The notes beneath the pieces were generated by a model. It had not been told where the DNA came from. It worked only from the letters and a program-made list of their open reading frames with translations, and did no database searches. Positions 17,308 through 26,183 of a DNA stretch of 43,417 nucleotides are shown one piece after another. The number at the start of each line of letters is the position of its first letter. The first letter of the stretch is position 1. A program made the translations under genes and the position numbers. The stretch is from contig JBBEBQ010000004.1 of NCBI GenBank assembly GCA_040882285.1, positions 1 to 43,417 on the forward strand. Reading direction: 5' to 3'. The stretch is from Gemmatimonadaceae bacterium. GTDB taxonomy: Bacteria; Gemmatimonadota; Gemmatimonadetes; Gemmatimonadales; Gemmatimonadaceae.

Positions 17308-18036
17308 TCAGCAACAGGACGCGATGCGGACCAGTCTGCCCTCGCTCGTACTCCACGCCACCACGTACGTTTCTTCACCGCCCGCGTAGTACCAGAACGC
17401 GGGCATCGCGCGCGTCTCGGCGGCCACGGTCTGGATGCGCGCCGGCGGCACCGCGCGCGCGAGCGTGTTGAGCTCGTCGTACGCGCCGGCCGGCAGCGGC
17501 TCCCACAGCTTCAGCGATTTTGCCGCGCGGTACTCGTGCTCGGCAATGTCGTACCGGATCGCGTCCAGATCCGCCTCGGTCTTGCCCGAGTAGCGCGGCG
17601 CGGCCGAGCCGGCGATGAATGCCGAGTCGGCGAAGATCTTCCGGAGCTGCAATTCGGCCGCGCGCAGCACCGCCGCGGAATCCTTCGCCGAGCCGGGCGC
17701 GTCGTATTTCATGTAGGAGACCGCGGGCCACTCGTGCCGGTACAGGATGCGGTCCTTCGACGTGCGGATCTCCAGCCGCACCATCGTCGAGTCCAGCGGG
17801 CCCTTGCTCACCGTCGCGACCAGCCGCTCGGCGTTCTCCTCGTCGCCGTCGAGCTCGCGATGCGTCTCGTTCCGCCACCAGAGGTCGGACCCGCCCGCCA
17901 CGGCGCCGGTTGCCGGACCCGCAGGGTGGCTCGTAGAGACATTCGTAGCGTCCGGGCCGCTCCGTTCGCCCCCGCAGCCCGCGATAACCACCGCAATGAT
18001 TGGCGGTGCGCCCCATTTGATCAGATTCTGTTTCAT
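17308..18036 (-). CDS. Lipoprotein of unknown function
   Basis: A 242-residue protein with a clear lipoprotein signal (PPIIAVVIAGCGG, Cys about 21). The rest is soluble, with no family I recognise. It contains SDLWWRNETHRELDG, a KDRILYRHEWPAVSYMKYD segment and an alpha-helical middle rich in Ala, Asp and Lys. It ends RIASCC; the adjacent terminal cysteines are odd and could be cross-linked or metal-bound. It is on the opposite strand to both neighbours and therefore monocistronic. No function can be proposed. Confidence 0.75.
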   Translation of the reverse strand: MKQNLIKWGAPPIIAVVIAGCGGERSGPDATNVSTSHPAGPATGAVAGGSDLWWRNETHRELDGDEENAERLVATVSKGPLDSTMVRLEIRTSKDRILYRHEWPAVSYMKYDAPGSAKDSAAVLRAAELQLRKIFADSAFIAGSAAPRYSGKTEADLDAIRYDIAEHEYRAAKSLKLWEPLPAGAYDELNTLARAVPPARIQTVAAETRAMPAFWYYAGGEETYVVAWSTSEGRLVRIASCC

Positions 18037-18229
18037 GGCGGAAGTCTAGCTCGTACTGGTGCGATCCGTGCAATCGGTTCTTTCCGAAAGCGATCGGGAG
18101 CACGGATGACCCGGGATTCTCCGTGACGCCGGTCGTTGCACTACGTTCCGTTGAAGGGCTGATGGAATGCGTGCGTGGAACCAGAGCATCCGACCGAGCC
18201 GAAGCAGCTCCGAACCTCCAGGAGGGACG

Positions 18230-18661
18230 ATGAGAACCACCAGCAAGCTCGCCGCACTATCTCTTGCCTTCGCGCTCGCGGCGTGCGCGGGGACCGACGA
18301 TTCGGCCGCCGACTCGGCGGCGATCGACACACAGGCAGGCTTGGCGACACCCGCCCCGACCGCCACGAGCGACACCGCCGTGATCCACGTCCCGCTCACC
18401 GAATGGAGCGTCGTTGTCAGCCAGGGCGTCGTCGCGCCCGGCACGTTCAACTTCCATGCGATGAACCAGGGCACGTACACGCACGCGTTCGAGATAGAGG
18501 GCAACGGTCAGGAGTGGAAGAGCGCTCCCATCCCCCCCGGCGGCACCGCGACACTGACACCGACGCTCACACCCGGCACGTACACGGTGTACTGCCCGAT
18601 CACGGACAGTCAGGGGAATCATCGGGAGAAGGGGATGAGCACAACATTCACCGTCCAGTAA
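18230..18661 (+). CDS. Lipoprotein with cupredoxin-like domain
   Basis: A 143-residue product. The start at 18,230 is fixed by CAGGAGGGACG just upstream. The lipoprotein signal ends FALAACAG (Cys about 19), followed by an Ala/Asp/Thr linker. Residues about 45-143 look like a small blue-copper fold: ligands His in YTHAFEI, Cys in YTVYCPI, then His and Met in GNHREKGM match the type 1 copper pattern His-Cys-His-Met. The HVPLTEWSVVVSQGVV opening resembles copper-binding plastocyanin-like proteins. It may carry electrons, or copper, in the periplasm for the caa3 oxidase encoded upstream, but this is inference. Confidence 0.82.
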   Translation: MRTTSKLAALSLAFALAACAGTDDSAADSAAIDTQAGLATPAPTATSDTAVIHVPLTEWSVVVSQGVVAPGTFNFHAMNQGTYTHAFEIEGNGQEWKSAPIPPGGTATLTPTLTPGTYTVYCPITDSQGNHREKGMSTTFTVQ

Positions 18662-18682
18662 CGGCGAGTCCGCACGGAAGAG

Positions 18683-18847
18683 CGCTGCGTGCTGCGTGCT
18701 GCGTGCTGCGTCCTAGCAGGATTCCGGGCGAGCGTCAGCGTCCGGAAACCCACTGGCATCGAAAGACCGGGGTTTAGAAGTCTGTGGCACCGCACACCCT
18801 CGCGCCGCGCGACATACTCTCTAGGACGCAGCACGCAGCACGCAGCG
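18683..18847. repeat. Family-C palindrome C3 overlapping the 5' end of namZ
   Basis: The left arm 18,683-18,716 is four tandem GCTGCGT-like units ending CCTAG. The right arm 18,821-18,847 (CTAGGACGCAGCACG...) is a perfect 27-bp reverse complement of its inner part. The loop of about 104 bases contains a smaller TTCCGG/CCGGAA stem. The right arm lies in the open frame of the next gene. Confidence 0.85.
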
Positions 18848-20104
18848 TTTTTCCTTGCCGCCGCCGGGGTGCTGAGCTGCGGCACTCCGCCCGCCACTCA
18901 AAACGGTCAACCGACCACTCTCAACACGGCACAAGCTGCCGAGCCGGCCCCGGCGGAGCTGACCGGAGTCATCCCCGGGATCGAAGTCCTCCTCAGCGAT
19001 TCCCTCCACCTCATCCGCGGACTCCGCGTCGGCCTGATCACCAACCACTCCGGCCGCGACCGCGCCGGCACCAGCTCCATCGACCTCCTGCACCGCGCGC
19101 CCGGCGTCAGGCTCACCGCAATCTTCGGCCCCGAGCACGGCGTGCGCGGCGTGGCGCGCGCGGGCGAGAAGGTCGCGTCCACCGTCGACTCGGCCACCGG
19201 CGTTCCGATGTTCTCCCTCTATGGCGAGACGCTCACGCCGACTCCGGCGATGCTCGAGAACGTGGACGTGCTGCTGTACGACATCCAGGACGTCGGCGCG
19301 CGCGTGTACACCTACGTGTGGACGATGACGCTCGCCGCCGAGGCCGCGAAGAAGGCGGGCAAGCGGTTCGTCGTGCTCGACCGGCCCAATCCGATTCGGG
19401 CGGACGTGATCGAGGGAGGCGTGCTCGAGCCGCGGTACAAGTCGTTCACCGGACTGTACCCGGTCGCGCTGCGGTACGGCCTCACGCCGGGCGAGATGGC
19501 GCGGTACCTGATCGGCACCGGGCTGATAGACTCCGACGCCGTTGTCGTCCCGATGAAGAACTACCGGCTGTCGATGTGGTGGGACGAGACGGAACTCGAG
19601 TGGCGCAATCCGTCGCCCAACATCCGCGACCTCGACGCCGCGCTGCTGTATCCCGGCACCGTCTTCTTCGAGGCGACGAACGTCAACGAAGGGCGCGGGA
19701 CCGACGCGCCGTTCAAGCTGATCGGCGCGCCGTGGCTCGACGCGGGCGCGATCGCGCGCGAGCTGAACGCGAAGCGCCTGCCCGGAGTACGGTTCGACTC
19801 CACGTCCCGCGCGATCGAGCGGCCGGCCAAGTTCGGCGGCCGGACGATCCCGATGATCCAGGTCACGGTCACCGATCGGAACGCCGTGCGACCGGTGGAC
19901 GTCGGCGCGCACATGCTGCGCGCGATATACGCGCGGCACGCGCGCGACTTCCGCTGGCGCGATACCGGGATCGAGCGGCTGTCCGGCAGCGCCGCGCTCC
20001 GCCGCGCGGTCGAGTCCGGCGCGATCGACAACCTGCTCGCCCGCTGGGAAACGGAATCGGCGCGATTCCGGCAGCGGGTGGAGCCGTACAGACTGTACCG
20101 CTGA
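18689..20104 (+). CDS. Exo-beta-N-acetylmuramidase NamZ family (DUF1343), lipoprotein
   Basis: The DUF1343/NamZ family removes terminal MurNAc from peptidoglycan fragments during cell-wall recycling. Recognisable parts are GLRVGLITNHSGRDRAG, IFGPEHGVRG, VDVLLYDIQDVGARVYTYVW, VLDRPNPI and EATNVNEGRGTDAPF. A lipobox-like FFLAAAGVLSCG stands about 60 residues after the first GTG. The N-terminus is odd: the only conventional in-frame start before the lipobox is GTG at 18,689, inside the left arm of palindrome C3. The signal region is partly encoded by the right arm (GRSTQHAAFF). GGAAGAG lies 7 bases before that GTG, so it may be real; otherwise the palindrome has replaced the original start. Confidence 0.85.
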   Translation: MLRAACCVLAGFRASVSVRKPTGIERPGFRSLWHRTPSRRATYSLGRSTQHAAFFLAAAGVLSCGTPPATQNGQPTTLNTAQAAEPAPAELTGVIPGIEVLLSDSLHLIRGLRVGLITNHSGRDRAGTSSIDLLHRAPGVRLTAIFGPEHGVRGVARAGEKVASTVDSATGVPMFSLYGETLTPTPAMLENVDVLLYDIQDVGARVYTYVWTMTLAAEAAKKAGKRFVVLDRPNPIRADVIEGGVLEPRYKSFTGLYPVALRYGLTPGEMARYLIGTGLIDSDAVVVPMKNYRLSMWWDETELEWRNPSPNIRDLDAALLYPGTVFFEATNVNEGRGTDAPFKLIGAPWLDAGAIARELNAKRLPGVRFDSTSRAIERPAKFGGRTIPMIQVTVTDRNAVRPVDVGAHMLRAIYARHARDFRWRDTGIERLSGSAALRRAVESGAIDNLLARWETESARFRQRVEPYRLYR

Positions 20105-20127
20105 CGAATGCGGTTCTGAGCTGAACT

Positions 20128-20286
20128 ACAGGGTTGGGTGACAGGTTATAGGTCTTGATTTTGGTTGAAGACCGGTTGATGGTCGATGGTTGCCGGTTGG
20201 TCCGCCGTCACTGCCCAACCGTCAACCCGTAACCAGTAGTTAACCACAACCAAAACCAACAACCTGTCACCCAACCCTGTTTTTTT
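20128..20286 (+). terminator. Very long palindromic terminator after namZ
   Basis: ACAGGGTTGGGTGACAGGTT (20,128-20,147) is the exact inverse of 20,261-20,280. The arms continue inward imperfectly through GGTTG-type units facing CAACC-type units. The right arm is followed at once by a run of seven T, so it should terminate plus-strand transcription. A hairpin of about 150 nt is far larger than an intrinsic terminator needs. Confidence 0.75.
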
Positions 20287-20363
20287 CTCCTGCTTGCCTT
20301 CCCACGCGATCTATATTACTATTCAGTGATATACTTGATTTACCCACGATCCCGAAGCCCGCC

Positions 20364-20960
20364 ATGCAGACGCTTGCTCCCATACTGTCCCCGACCGACC
20401 TCGCCACCCTGACGTCCGCCCGCCCGGACGTCCGCGTGCTCGACGTCCGCACCCCCGGCGAGTTCGAGTCCGTCCACATCCGCGGCGCCTACAACGTTCC
20501 GCTCGATACGCTGTCCGAGCACTCCGTCGAAATCTCCGCGGTGTCCGCTCCGGTGATCCTTGTCTGCCAGTCCGGCGGCCGCGCGCGCAGAGCCGAAGCG
20601 GCGCTGAAGGCGGCGGGCATGGCCAACCTGCACGTGCTCGAGGGCGGGATGAACGCGTGGGTCGGCGCCGGTCTCCCGATCGGCGGCGGCAAGCGACGCC
20701 TGTCGCTCGAGCGCCAGGTCCGCATCGTCGCGGGCTCGCTCGCGGCCACCGGCGGAATCCTCGGCTTCCTGGTGAACCCCGCGTTCGCGCTGATCCCGGC
20801 GGGCGTCGGCTCCGGCCTCGTCTTCGCGGGCGTGACCGACAAGTGCGGAATGGCGCTGCTCCTCTCGCGTCTTCCCTACAACCGCGCGTCCTGCGACGTT
20901 CCCGCGATGGTCAGAGCGCTCGCATCCGGCCGCGCTCCCGCGGCGCCGGCGACGAGCTGA
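20364..20960 (+). CDS. Rhodanese-domain membrane protein (YgaP-like, rhodanese plus DUF2892)
   Basis: A 198-residue sulfurtransferase. The rhodanese domain (about 8-110) has LDVRTPGEFESVHIRGAYNVP and the active-site loop CQSGGRARRA, whose Cys (about residue 69) carries the persulfide. The C-terminal part (about 120-180) is a two-helix DUF2892 segment (IVAGSLAATGGILGFLVN, FALIPAGVGSGLVFAGVTDKCG), as in E. coli YgaP. It would transfer sulfane sulfur at the inner membrane. It is 16 bp before the MBL-rhodanese gene and forms a sulfide-handling unit with it and the ArsR regulator. Confidence 0.9.
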   Translation: MQTLAPILSPTDLATLTSARPDVRVLDVRTPGEFESVHIRGAYNVPLDTLSEHSVEISAVSAPVILVCQSGGRARRAEAALKAAGMANLHVLEGGMNAWVGAGLPIGGGKRRLSLERQVRIVAGSLAATGGILGFLVNPAFALIPAGVGSGLVFAGVTDKCGMALLLSRLPYNRASCDVPAMVRALASGRAPAAPATS

Positions 20961-20976
20961 CCACAGGAGACCAGCC

Positions 20977-22415
<1,439 letters not shown>

Positions 22416-22419
<4 letters not shown>

Positions 22420-22748
22420 AGAACGGCGAGATGTCTCCCGAGTTGATGGAGCTGGTCGCGGCGCGCTTCCGCGTGCTCGGCGAGCCCGCGCGGCTGCAGA
22501 TCCTGCACGCGCTCCGCGGCGGCGAGGTCTCCGTCAACGACCTCGTCGAGGAGACGGGGCTCGGCCAGGCCAACGTGTCGAAGCACCTCCAGATCCTGCA
22601 CGCGCTCGGCTTCGTCGCGCGGCGTAAGGACGGGCTGTTCGTGTACTACCGGCTCGCGGACAAGGACGTCTTCCGGCTGTGCGACATGATGTGCGGCCGG
22701 ATCGAGTCGCGCATGCGCGGCGTCGAGCGCATGCTCCGCGCCGGATAG
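22416..22748 (+). CDS. ArsR-family regulator of the sulfide module
   Basis: A 110-residue winged-helix repressor (FRVLGEPARLQILHALRGGE, VNDLVEETGLGQANVSKHLQ recognition helix, RRKDGLFVYYRLAD wing). It lacks the metal-binding CVC motif of ArsR proper, but has two cysteines in the last helix (RLCDMMCGRI). A regulator encoded with persulfide dioxygenase and rhodanese genes suggests a BigR/SqrR/YgaV-type persulfide sensor, although the N-terminal partner cysteine of those proteins is not seen. The GTG at 22,416 overlaps the previous stop as GTGA; an ATG at 22,431 is an alternative. Confidence 0.85.
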
Positions 22749-22770
22749 CGACTCCGTGCCGGCGGCCGGA

Positions 22771-23502
22771 TTACACCCCGGCCGCCAGCGTTGGTCGCAG
22801 CTGTCCGATTCGCTCCGCTATCCCAGCAGCGGCTTCGGCCGTCGCTTCACCGATCGCCGACTCGCGCACGTTGTTGGTCCCCATCTTCGCTCCGCCGAGT
22901 CCCCATCCGCCCATGCCGAACACGGTGACGCCCCAGCCCTTGCTGGATTTGCCTTCGCCGGTGAAGCTCGCGATGATCTCGCCCGTCTCCGAATCGATCA
23001 CGCGCGCGGTGAGATTCACGAACGTGCTGTTCTTCTTGCCGCCGAGCCCGTAGAGGAATACCGACGACGCCGCGCGTCCGGCGAGCCCGCCGAGGTGTTT
23101 TTCCTCGAAGCCGAGGCGGGTGACCGAGCCCGACACGATGTAGCGGGCGCGCGTGACGCGGGTCGGCGACGCGCTGGTGATGGAGTCGGGCTGGATCGAC
23201 TGCTCCTGCCTGATCGCGTCGAGCTGTCTCCGCTCGAGGACGCGGAACGCGCCCGTCTTCATCAGCTCTTCGATGATGAGGTCGGCCGCGCCGATGCCGA
23301 GTGCTTCGGCGAAGTTGGCGCCGTCGCGGATCCCCATTTTTTCGAGGCGTCTGCGCGTCCCGCGGTCGCTCGCGATCTGCGCGGCGACAGTGCCGTACTC
23401 GAACGCGCCGACAGTGATGGATGGGCGCGACGGCTGCTCCTGCGCGAAAATCGCCGCGGGAGCGAGCGCGAGGGCGGCGAAAAGCGTACGAATCGAGCTC
23501 AT
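22771..23502 (-). CDS. CsgG/HfaB-like secreted protein
   Basis: The start at 23,502 has GGAG six bases upstream; another ATG six bases earlier lies directly against that site. The 243-residue product has a signal peptide (FAALALAPAAIFAQ). Segments ITVGAFEYGTVA, GAADLIIEELMKTGAFRVLER and ARYIVSGSVTRLGFEE are those of CsgG-type proteins, whose nucleotide-free periplasmic domain forms outer-membrane secretion pores for curli. Homologues without curli genes are widespread and of unknown role. No csgA-like gene is adjacent. Glycine-rich stretches near 135 and 195 are unusual. Confidence 0.75.
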   Translation of the reverse strand: MSSIRTLFAALALAPAAIFAQEQPSRPSITVGAFEYGTVAAQIASDRGTRRRLEKMGIRDGANFAEALGIGAADLIIEELMKTGAFRVLERRQLDAIRQEQSIQPDSITSASPTRVTRARYIVSGSVTRLGFEEKHLGGLAGRAASSVFLYGLGGKKNSTFVNLTARVIDSETGEIIASFTGEGKSSKGWGVTVFGMGGWGLGGAKMGTNNVRESAIGEATAEAAAGIAERIGQLRPTLAAGV

Positions 23503-23592
23503 TGTCATCTCCGGTTGAGTGGTGCGGCCGGAGATTAGCCCCATTGGAGAGGGCGGCCCATACGTAGGGTTACGTAGCCTTGCGGGCGGACC

Positions 23593-23723
23593 CCTGGGAT
23601 TTGGACGGGGAATCCAAGTACGGAGTGTGGCAGTTTGGAGGGATCAGTCGGGAGTGACTACTTCTGACTGTCAAACTCCCCACTGTCACACTCCAAACTT
23701 GGATCCCCCGTCCAAATCCCAGG
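23593..23723. repeat. Family-B intergenic palindrome, copy B2
   Basis: CCTGGGATTTGGACGGGG at 23,593 pairs with the inverse ending at 23,723 (CGTCCAAATCCCAGG). Next come AATCCAAGT with ACTTGGATC and, further in, GGAGTGTGGCAGTTTGGAG against CTCCCCACTGTCACACTCC. It lies between divergent genes (the CsgG-like gene and the Cys-rich protein gene). Confidence 0.85.
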
Positions 23724-23789
23724 ACCCTGACCACTCAGACGTCCCCTAAGGCATATTACGCAGCACACTCCAAAAGATGAGGCCATTCA

Positions 23790-24272
23790 GTGGGCTACAA
23801 CCCTTACAACGGATACTCCGGCAAGGAACGGGACGAGAAGGAGGCCGAGCGCGCGCGCCTGCTCCAGTCCGGCAACCTGCAGATGCGCCACACCGAGTGC
23901 GAGCTGTGCGGCGATCCCGACACGCCGACCAAGCCGCACGTGGAGGACTACTCCAAGCCGTACCTGTGGGAGCCGCCCGCCGAGTACATGGTGTGCGACA
24001 CGTGCGCGAACGACATGCTGCAGAAGCGGTTCAGGAACAAGGACCGCTGGGACAGCTTCAAGGCGCACGTGCGCCGCGGCGGGTACGCGCGGGACCTGCA
24101 GGACCCGGCGACCAACAAGGAGTTTCTCGATTACCGCGAGGCGAGGGAGCGGGGGGAGAAGCCGACTCTGCGTAAGCTCCGGGATCGGCAGCTGACGGGG
24201 AACGAGTGGTGGGAGAAACTGTCGATCGATTCGAATACGCTTACGGATCCCAAGTCGAGGCCACGGCCTTAA
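23790..24272 (+). CDS. Small zinc-ribbon-like protein, HNH-fold possible
   Basis: A 160-residue hydrophilic protein starting at GTG 23,790. Two Cys pairs, CELC (about residue 37) and CDTC (about 71), with a histidine between (KPHVEDY), suggest one zinc site. This spacing recalls HNH endonuclease-like or rubredoxin-like ribbons, but the catalytic HNH residues are not evident. The C-terminal half is highly charged (RDLQDPATNKEFLDYREARE, KLRDRQLTGNEWW). It stands alone, bracketed on both sides by family-B palindromes B2 and B3. Function unknown; nucleic-acid binding is plausible. Confidence 0.65.
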   Translation: MGYNPYNGYSGKERDEKEAERARLLQSGNLQMRHTECELCGDPDTPTKPHVEDYSKPYLWEPPAEYMVCDTCANDMLQKRFRNKDRWDSFKAHVRRGGYARDLQDPATNKEFLDYREARERGEKPTLRKLRDRQLTGNEWWEKLSIDSNTLTDPKSRPRP

Positions 24273-24299
24273 GAGCAAAGCTTCAGGGGATGTTGACAG

Positions 24300-24395
24300 G
24301 GAATCCAAGTAAGGAGTGTGGCAGTTTGGAGGGGTCAGTTCGGAGTACTCCCGACTGACCCCTCTTAACTGCCACACTCCTTACTTGGATTCCCC
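24300..24395. repeat. Family-B intergenic palindrome, copy B3
   Basis: A nearly perfect hairpin with arms of about 45 bases. GGGAATCCAAGTAAGGAGTG (24,300-24,319) matches the inverse of 24,376-24,395 exactly, and the arms continue through TGGCAGTT and GAGGGGTCAGT with few mismatches to a tip of only a few bases. Outer and several inner words are shared with B2. It lies between two plus-strand genes. Confidence 0.9.
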
Positions 24396-24458
24396 TTCCG
24401 CATTCCAGTAACCTGACCAACTTGACCAACTCTGCCCGCGGCAGATAGCTTTCCCACC

Positions 24459-24731
24459 ATGGGAAAGGATTCTGCTCCGCGCCGCCGCAAGACTACAGTC
24501 AATATCTATGAGGCCAAGACCCACTTCTCCGACCTGATCGACCAGGTGGCGAAGGGCGAGGAGATCGTTATCTCGCGGCGGGGGAAGCCGGTGGCCCGGC
24601 TCGCTCCCCTCCCCGGGCGCGGTATCAAGTTCGGGGTTCTCAAGGGCAAGCTCACCGTGCCCGCGGACTTCGATGCTCCGCTCCCGCCGGACATCCAGCG
24701 CTGGTTCGACGGCGGCGCGGACGACGAGTGA
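24459..24731 (+). CDS. Phd/YefM-family antitoxin
   Basis: A 90-residue antitoxin of the Phd/YefM fold. The segment VNIYEAKTHFSDLIDQVAKG followed by EEIVISRRGKPVARLAPL is diagnostic: the N-terminal half dimerises and binds its own promoter, and the C-terminal tail (FDAPLPPDIQRWFDGG) should wrap the toxin. Its stop codon overlaps the start of the PIN toxin gene (GTGA), the usual coupling. The first dozen residues are basic and may be extra. Confidence 0.92.
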   Translation: MGKDSAPRRRKTTVNIYEAKTHFSDLIDQVAKGEEIVISRRGKPVARLAPLPGRGIKFGVLKGKLTVPADFDAPLPPDIQRWFDGGADDE

Positions 24732-25102
24732 GGCTGCTGCTCGACACGCACGTCCTGCTGTGGGTGCTCGCCGGAGACAGGCGGCTCAAGCGCTCGTCCC
24801 GCGAGATACTCACCAGCGCCCGGACCGTAGTGGTGAGCGTCGTGTCCGTCTGGGAGATCGCGCTGAACGCCGCCGCGGGGAAGCTGCGCGCTCCCGCCAA
24901 TATCGAGGAGGCCGTGCTGGAGTCCGGTCTCATTACGACCACGCTCGATTTCGCGGATGTCGCGGAATACGCCAGCCTGCCGGCCCATCATCCCGATCCG
25001 TTCGACAGGATGCTCGTCGCGCAGGCGCGGGTGCGAGGGCTGACACTCATGACGAGGGACAGGCAGCTGGAGCGGTATGAGGTCCCGCTGCTTTTGATCT
25101 AG
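24728..25102 (+). CDS. PIN-domain ribonuclease toxin (VapC-like)
   Basis: A 124-residue PIN nuclease starting at the GTG overlapping the antitoxin stop. Acidic residues of the active site are in MRLLLDTHVLLW (Asp5), SVWEIALN (Glu about 45) and HPDPFDRMLVAQA with a final LMTRDRQLERY. It is of the group that pairs with Phd-type antitoxins. Expected to cleave RNA (tRNA or rRNA in studied homologues) when the antitoxin is degraded. All catalytic positions are intact. Confidence 0.92.
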   Translation: MRLLLDTHVLLWVLAGDRRLKRSSREILTSARTVVVSVVSVWEIALNAAAGKLRAPANIEEAVLESGLITTTLDFADVAEYASLPAHHPDPFDRMLVAQARVRGLTLMTRDRQLERYEVPLLLI

Positions 25103-25144
25103 CTCCTGGGATGCTGTCGGGGGATCCCCGGAGCCACCAACGGC

Positions 25145-25384
25145 ATGCTCGCATCGAGATCGCATGAGTCATCGCTCACGGTGTACGAGCTCGACAACCT
25201 GCGGACCATCGCAAACGACAGCTCGTCGATCGCCCGACACCTCGGGGACATCAGCCGCGAGCTGAGCGCCATCCGGGCCGCCGTCGAATCGGACAAGCGG
25301 GATCGTGAATTCGCGCGGCCGCTGTACCTGATGGCCATCGGGACCGGGACCCTGGTACTCTCCATTCTGTACCGGCTCAGCTAG
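25145..25384 (+). CDS. Small tail-anchored hypothetical protein
   Basis: A 79-residue reading frame with a hydrophilic, probably coiled-coil N-terminus (LRTIANDSSSIARHLGDISR, then ELSAIRAAVESDKRDREF) and one C-terminal membrane segment (LYLMAIGTGTLVLSILY). It lies between two toxin-antitoxin units and is not similar to either. No obvious ribosome binding site; composition is coding-like. Function unknown. Confidence 0.5.
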   Translation: MLASRSHESSLTVYELDNLRTIANDSSSIARHLGDISRELSAIRAAVESDKRDREFARPLYLMAIGTGTLVLSILYRLS

Positions 25385-25480
25385 GCAACCAGGCTGCCTC
25401 GTGATGGCTTCCGAGCGAAATAGTTCTATGATGGCCCTTCAGGCCCTCGCGGCCATGCTCCCGGCATGCCCGCGCTTGTT

Positions 25481-25502
25481 ATTACGTCTATACATAAGTA
25501 AT
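25481..25502. promoter_or_regulatory. Probable operator of the BrnT/BrnA unit
   Basis: ATTAC (25,481-25,485) and GTAAT (25,498-25,502) form an inverted repeat in AT-rich sequence that overlaps the brnT start codon. BrnA antitoxins are known to repress their own promoter. Confidence 0.4.
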
Positions 25503-25701
25503 GTTTTCCTGGGATCCGGCCAAGGCCGAGAGGAATCTCAGGAAGCACGGGATCTCGTTTGAGGAGGCTACACGAGTCTTCAGTGATCCGAGCGCTTTAG
25601 ATGCGGCTGACGAAAAACATTCACAGGTAGAGCCGCGTCGATTGGTTGTTGGAATGCTTTCGGATGGCCGTACAGTCACCGTCGCATACACCAGGAGGTG
25701 A
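25501..25701 (+). CDS. brnT: BrnT-family toxin, truncated by frame break
   Basis: The 66-residue product matches the N-terminal two thirds of BrnT, a RelE-fold ribonuclease toxin: FSWDPAKAERNLRKHGISFE, EATRVFSDP and GMLSDGRTVTVAYTRR. It stops at a TGA where family members go on to a strand with RIISAR. That missing part is present in the -1 frame immediately downstream. The stop codon lies inside AGGAGGTGA, which is also a perfect Shine-Dalgarno sequence for brnA. Without the last strands the toxin should be inactive, unless frameshifting restores it. Confidence 0.8.
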   Translation: MFSWDPAKAERNLRKHGISFEEATRVFSDPSALDAADEKHSQVEPRRLVVGMLSDGRTVTVAYTRR

Positions 25702-25817
25702 GCGATGAAGGCGAAATTACGAGGATCATCAGCGCGCGGCAGGCGAACGGCCGCGAGCGCCTGGCGCGAGAGCACCAAAGAGAACCCGATTCCGGACGAC
25801 GAGATCGACTACTCTGA
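25698..25817 (+). pseudogene. BrnT C-terminus in the -1 frame, overlapping brnA
   Basis: Reading from GTG at 25,698 gives VSDEGEITRIISARQANGRE and then RLARE, the expected BrnT C-terminal segment with its conserved RIISAR motif. It continues to TGA at 25,815. It overlaps the first 38 codons of brnA in another frame. One added base between 25,690 and 25,700 would rejoin it to brnT as a protein of about 105 residues, close to family length. Confidence 0.65.
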
Positions 25818-26031
25818 CATTCCACCACTGACGGATGAGCAGCTCCGGGCCATGCGGCCTATCGGCCGGCCACCCGTAGGCGACGCCACGAAGGTGCCAA
25901 TCTCGTTCCGGATCAACCCGAATCTGCTCGAGCGCATCCGCGCGATCGCCGCGGACCGCGGCGAATCGTATCAAAGCTTCATGCACGACCTCCTGGAGAA
26001 GGGCGCGGCGCGTCATGCCCGGACGCGGTAA
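25705..26031 (+). CDS. brnA: BrnA-family antitoxin
   Basis: A 108-residue ribbon-helix-helix antitoxin. DYSDIPPLTDEQLRAMRP and VPISFRINPNLLERIRAIAA, then SYQSFMHDLLEKGA, are typical of BrnA; the second segment is the DNA-binding RHH. The first 38 residues are basic and translate the region that encodes the toxin C-terminus in another frame, so they are probably non-homologous overlap. The start is well supported by AGGAGG six bases upstream, and no other in-frame start exists before the conserved part. Confidence 0.85.
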   Translation: MKAKLRGSSARGRRTAASAWRESTKENPIPDDEIDYSDIPPLTDEQLRAMRPIGRPPVGDATKVPISFRINPNLLERIRAIAADRGESYQSFMHDLLEKGAARHARTR

Positions 26032-26183
26032 GGCAGCTGACGTAGCTGGTTCTCGCCGCGCTGGCACCCGACACGAACAGTTCCGACTTCGCGCGGCAAT
26101 GATTCCCTCGACGCGCCCTCGGTGACGGTTGTGGGAGCGGATCCAGCTACGTATATTCATTGTAGATACCAGCCGGAGACCCG

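Noticed and set aside
25705-25818. A genuine DNA-binding basic arm at the N-terminus of BrnA
   Set aside because: These codons overlap the conserved BrnT C-terminus in another frame, which is enough to explain their odd composition; function is unproven.
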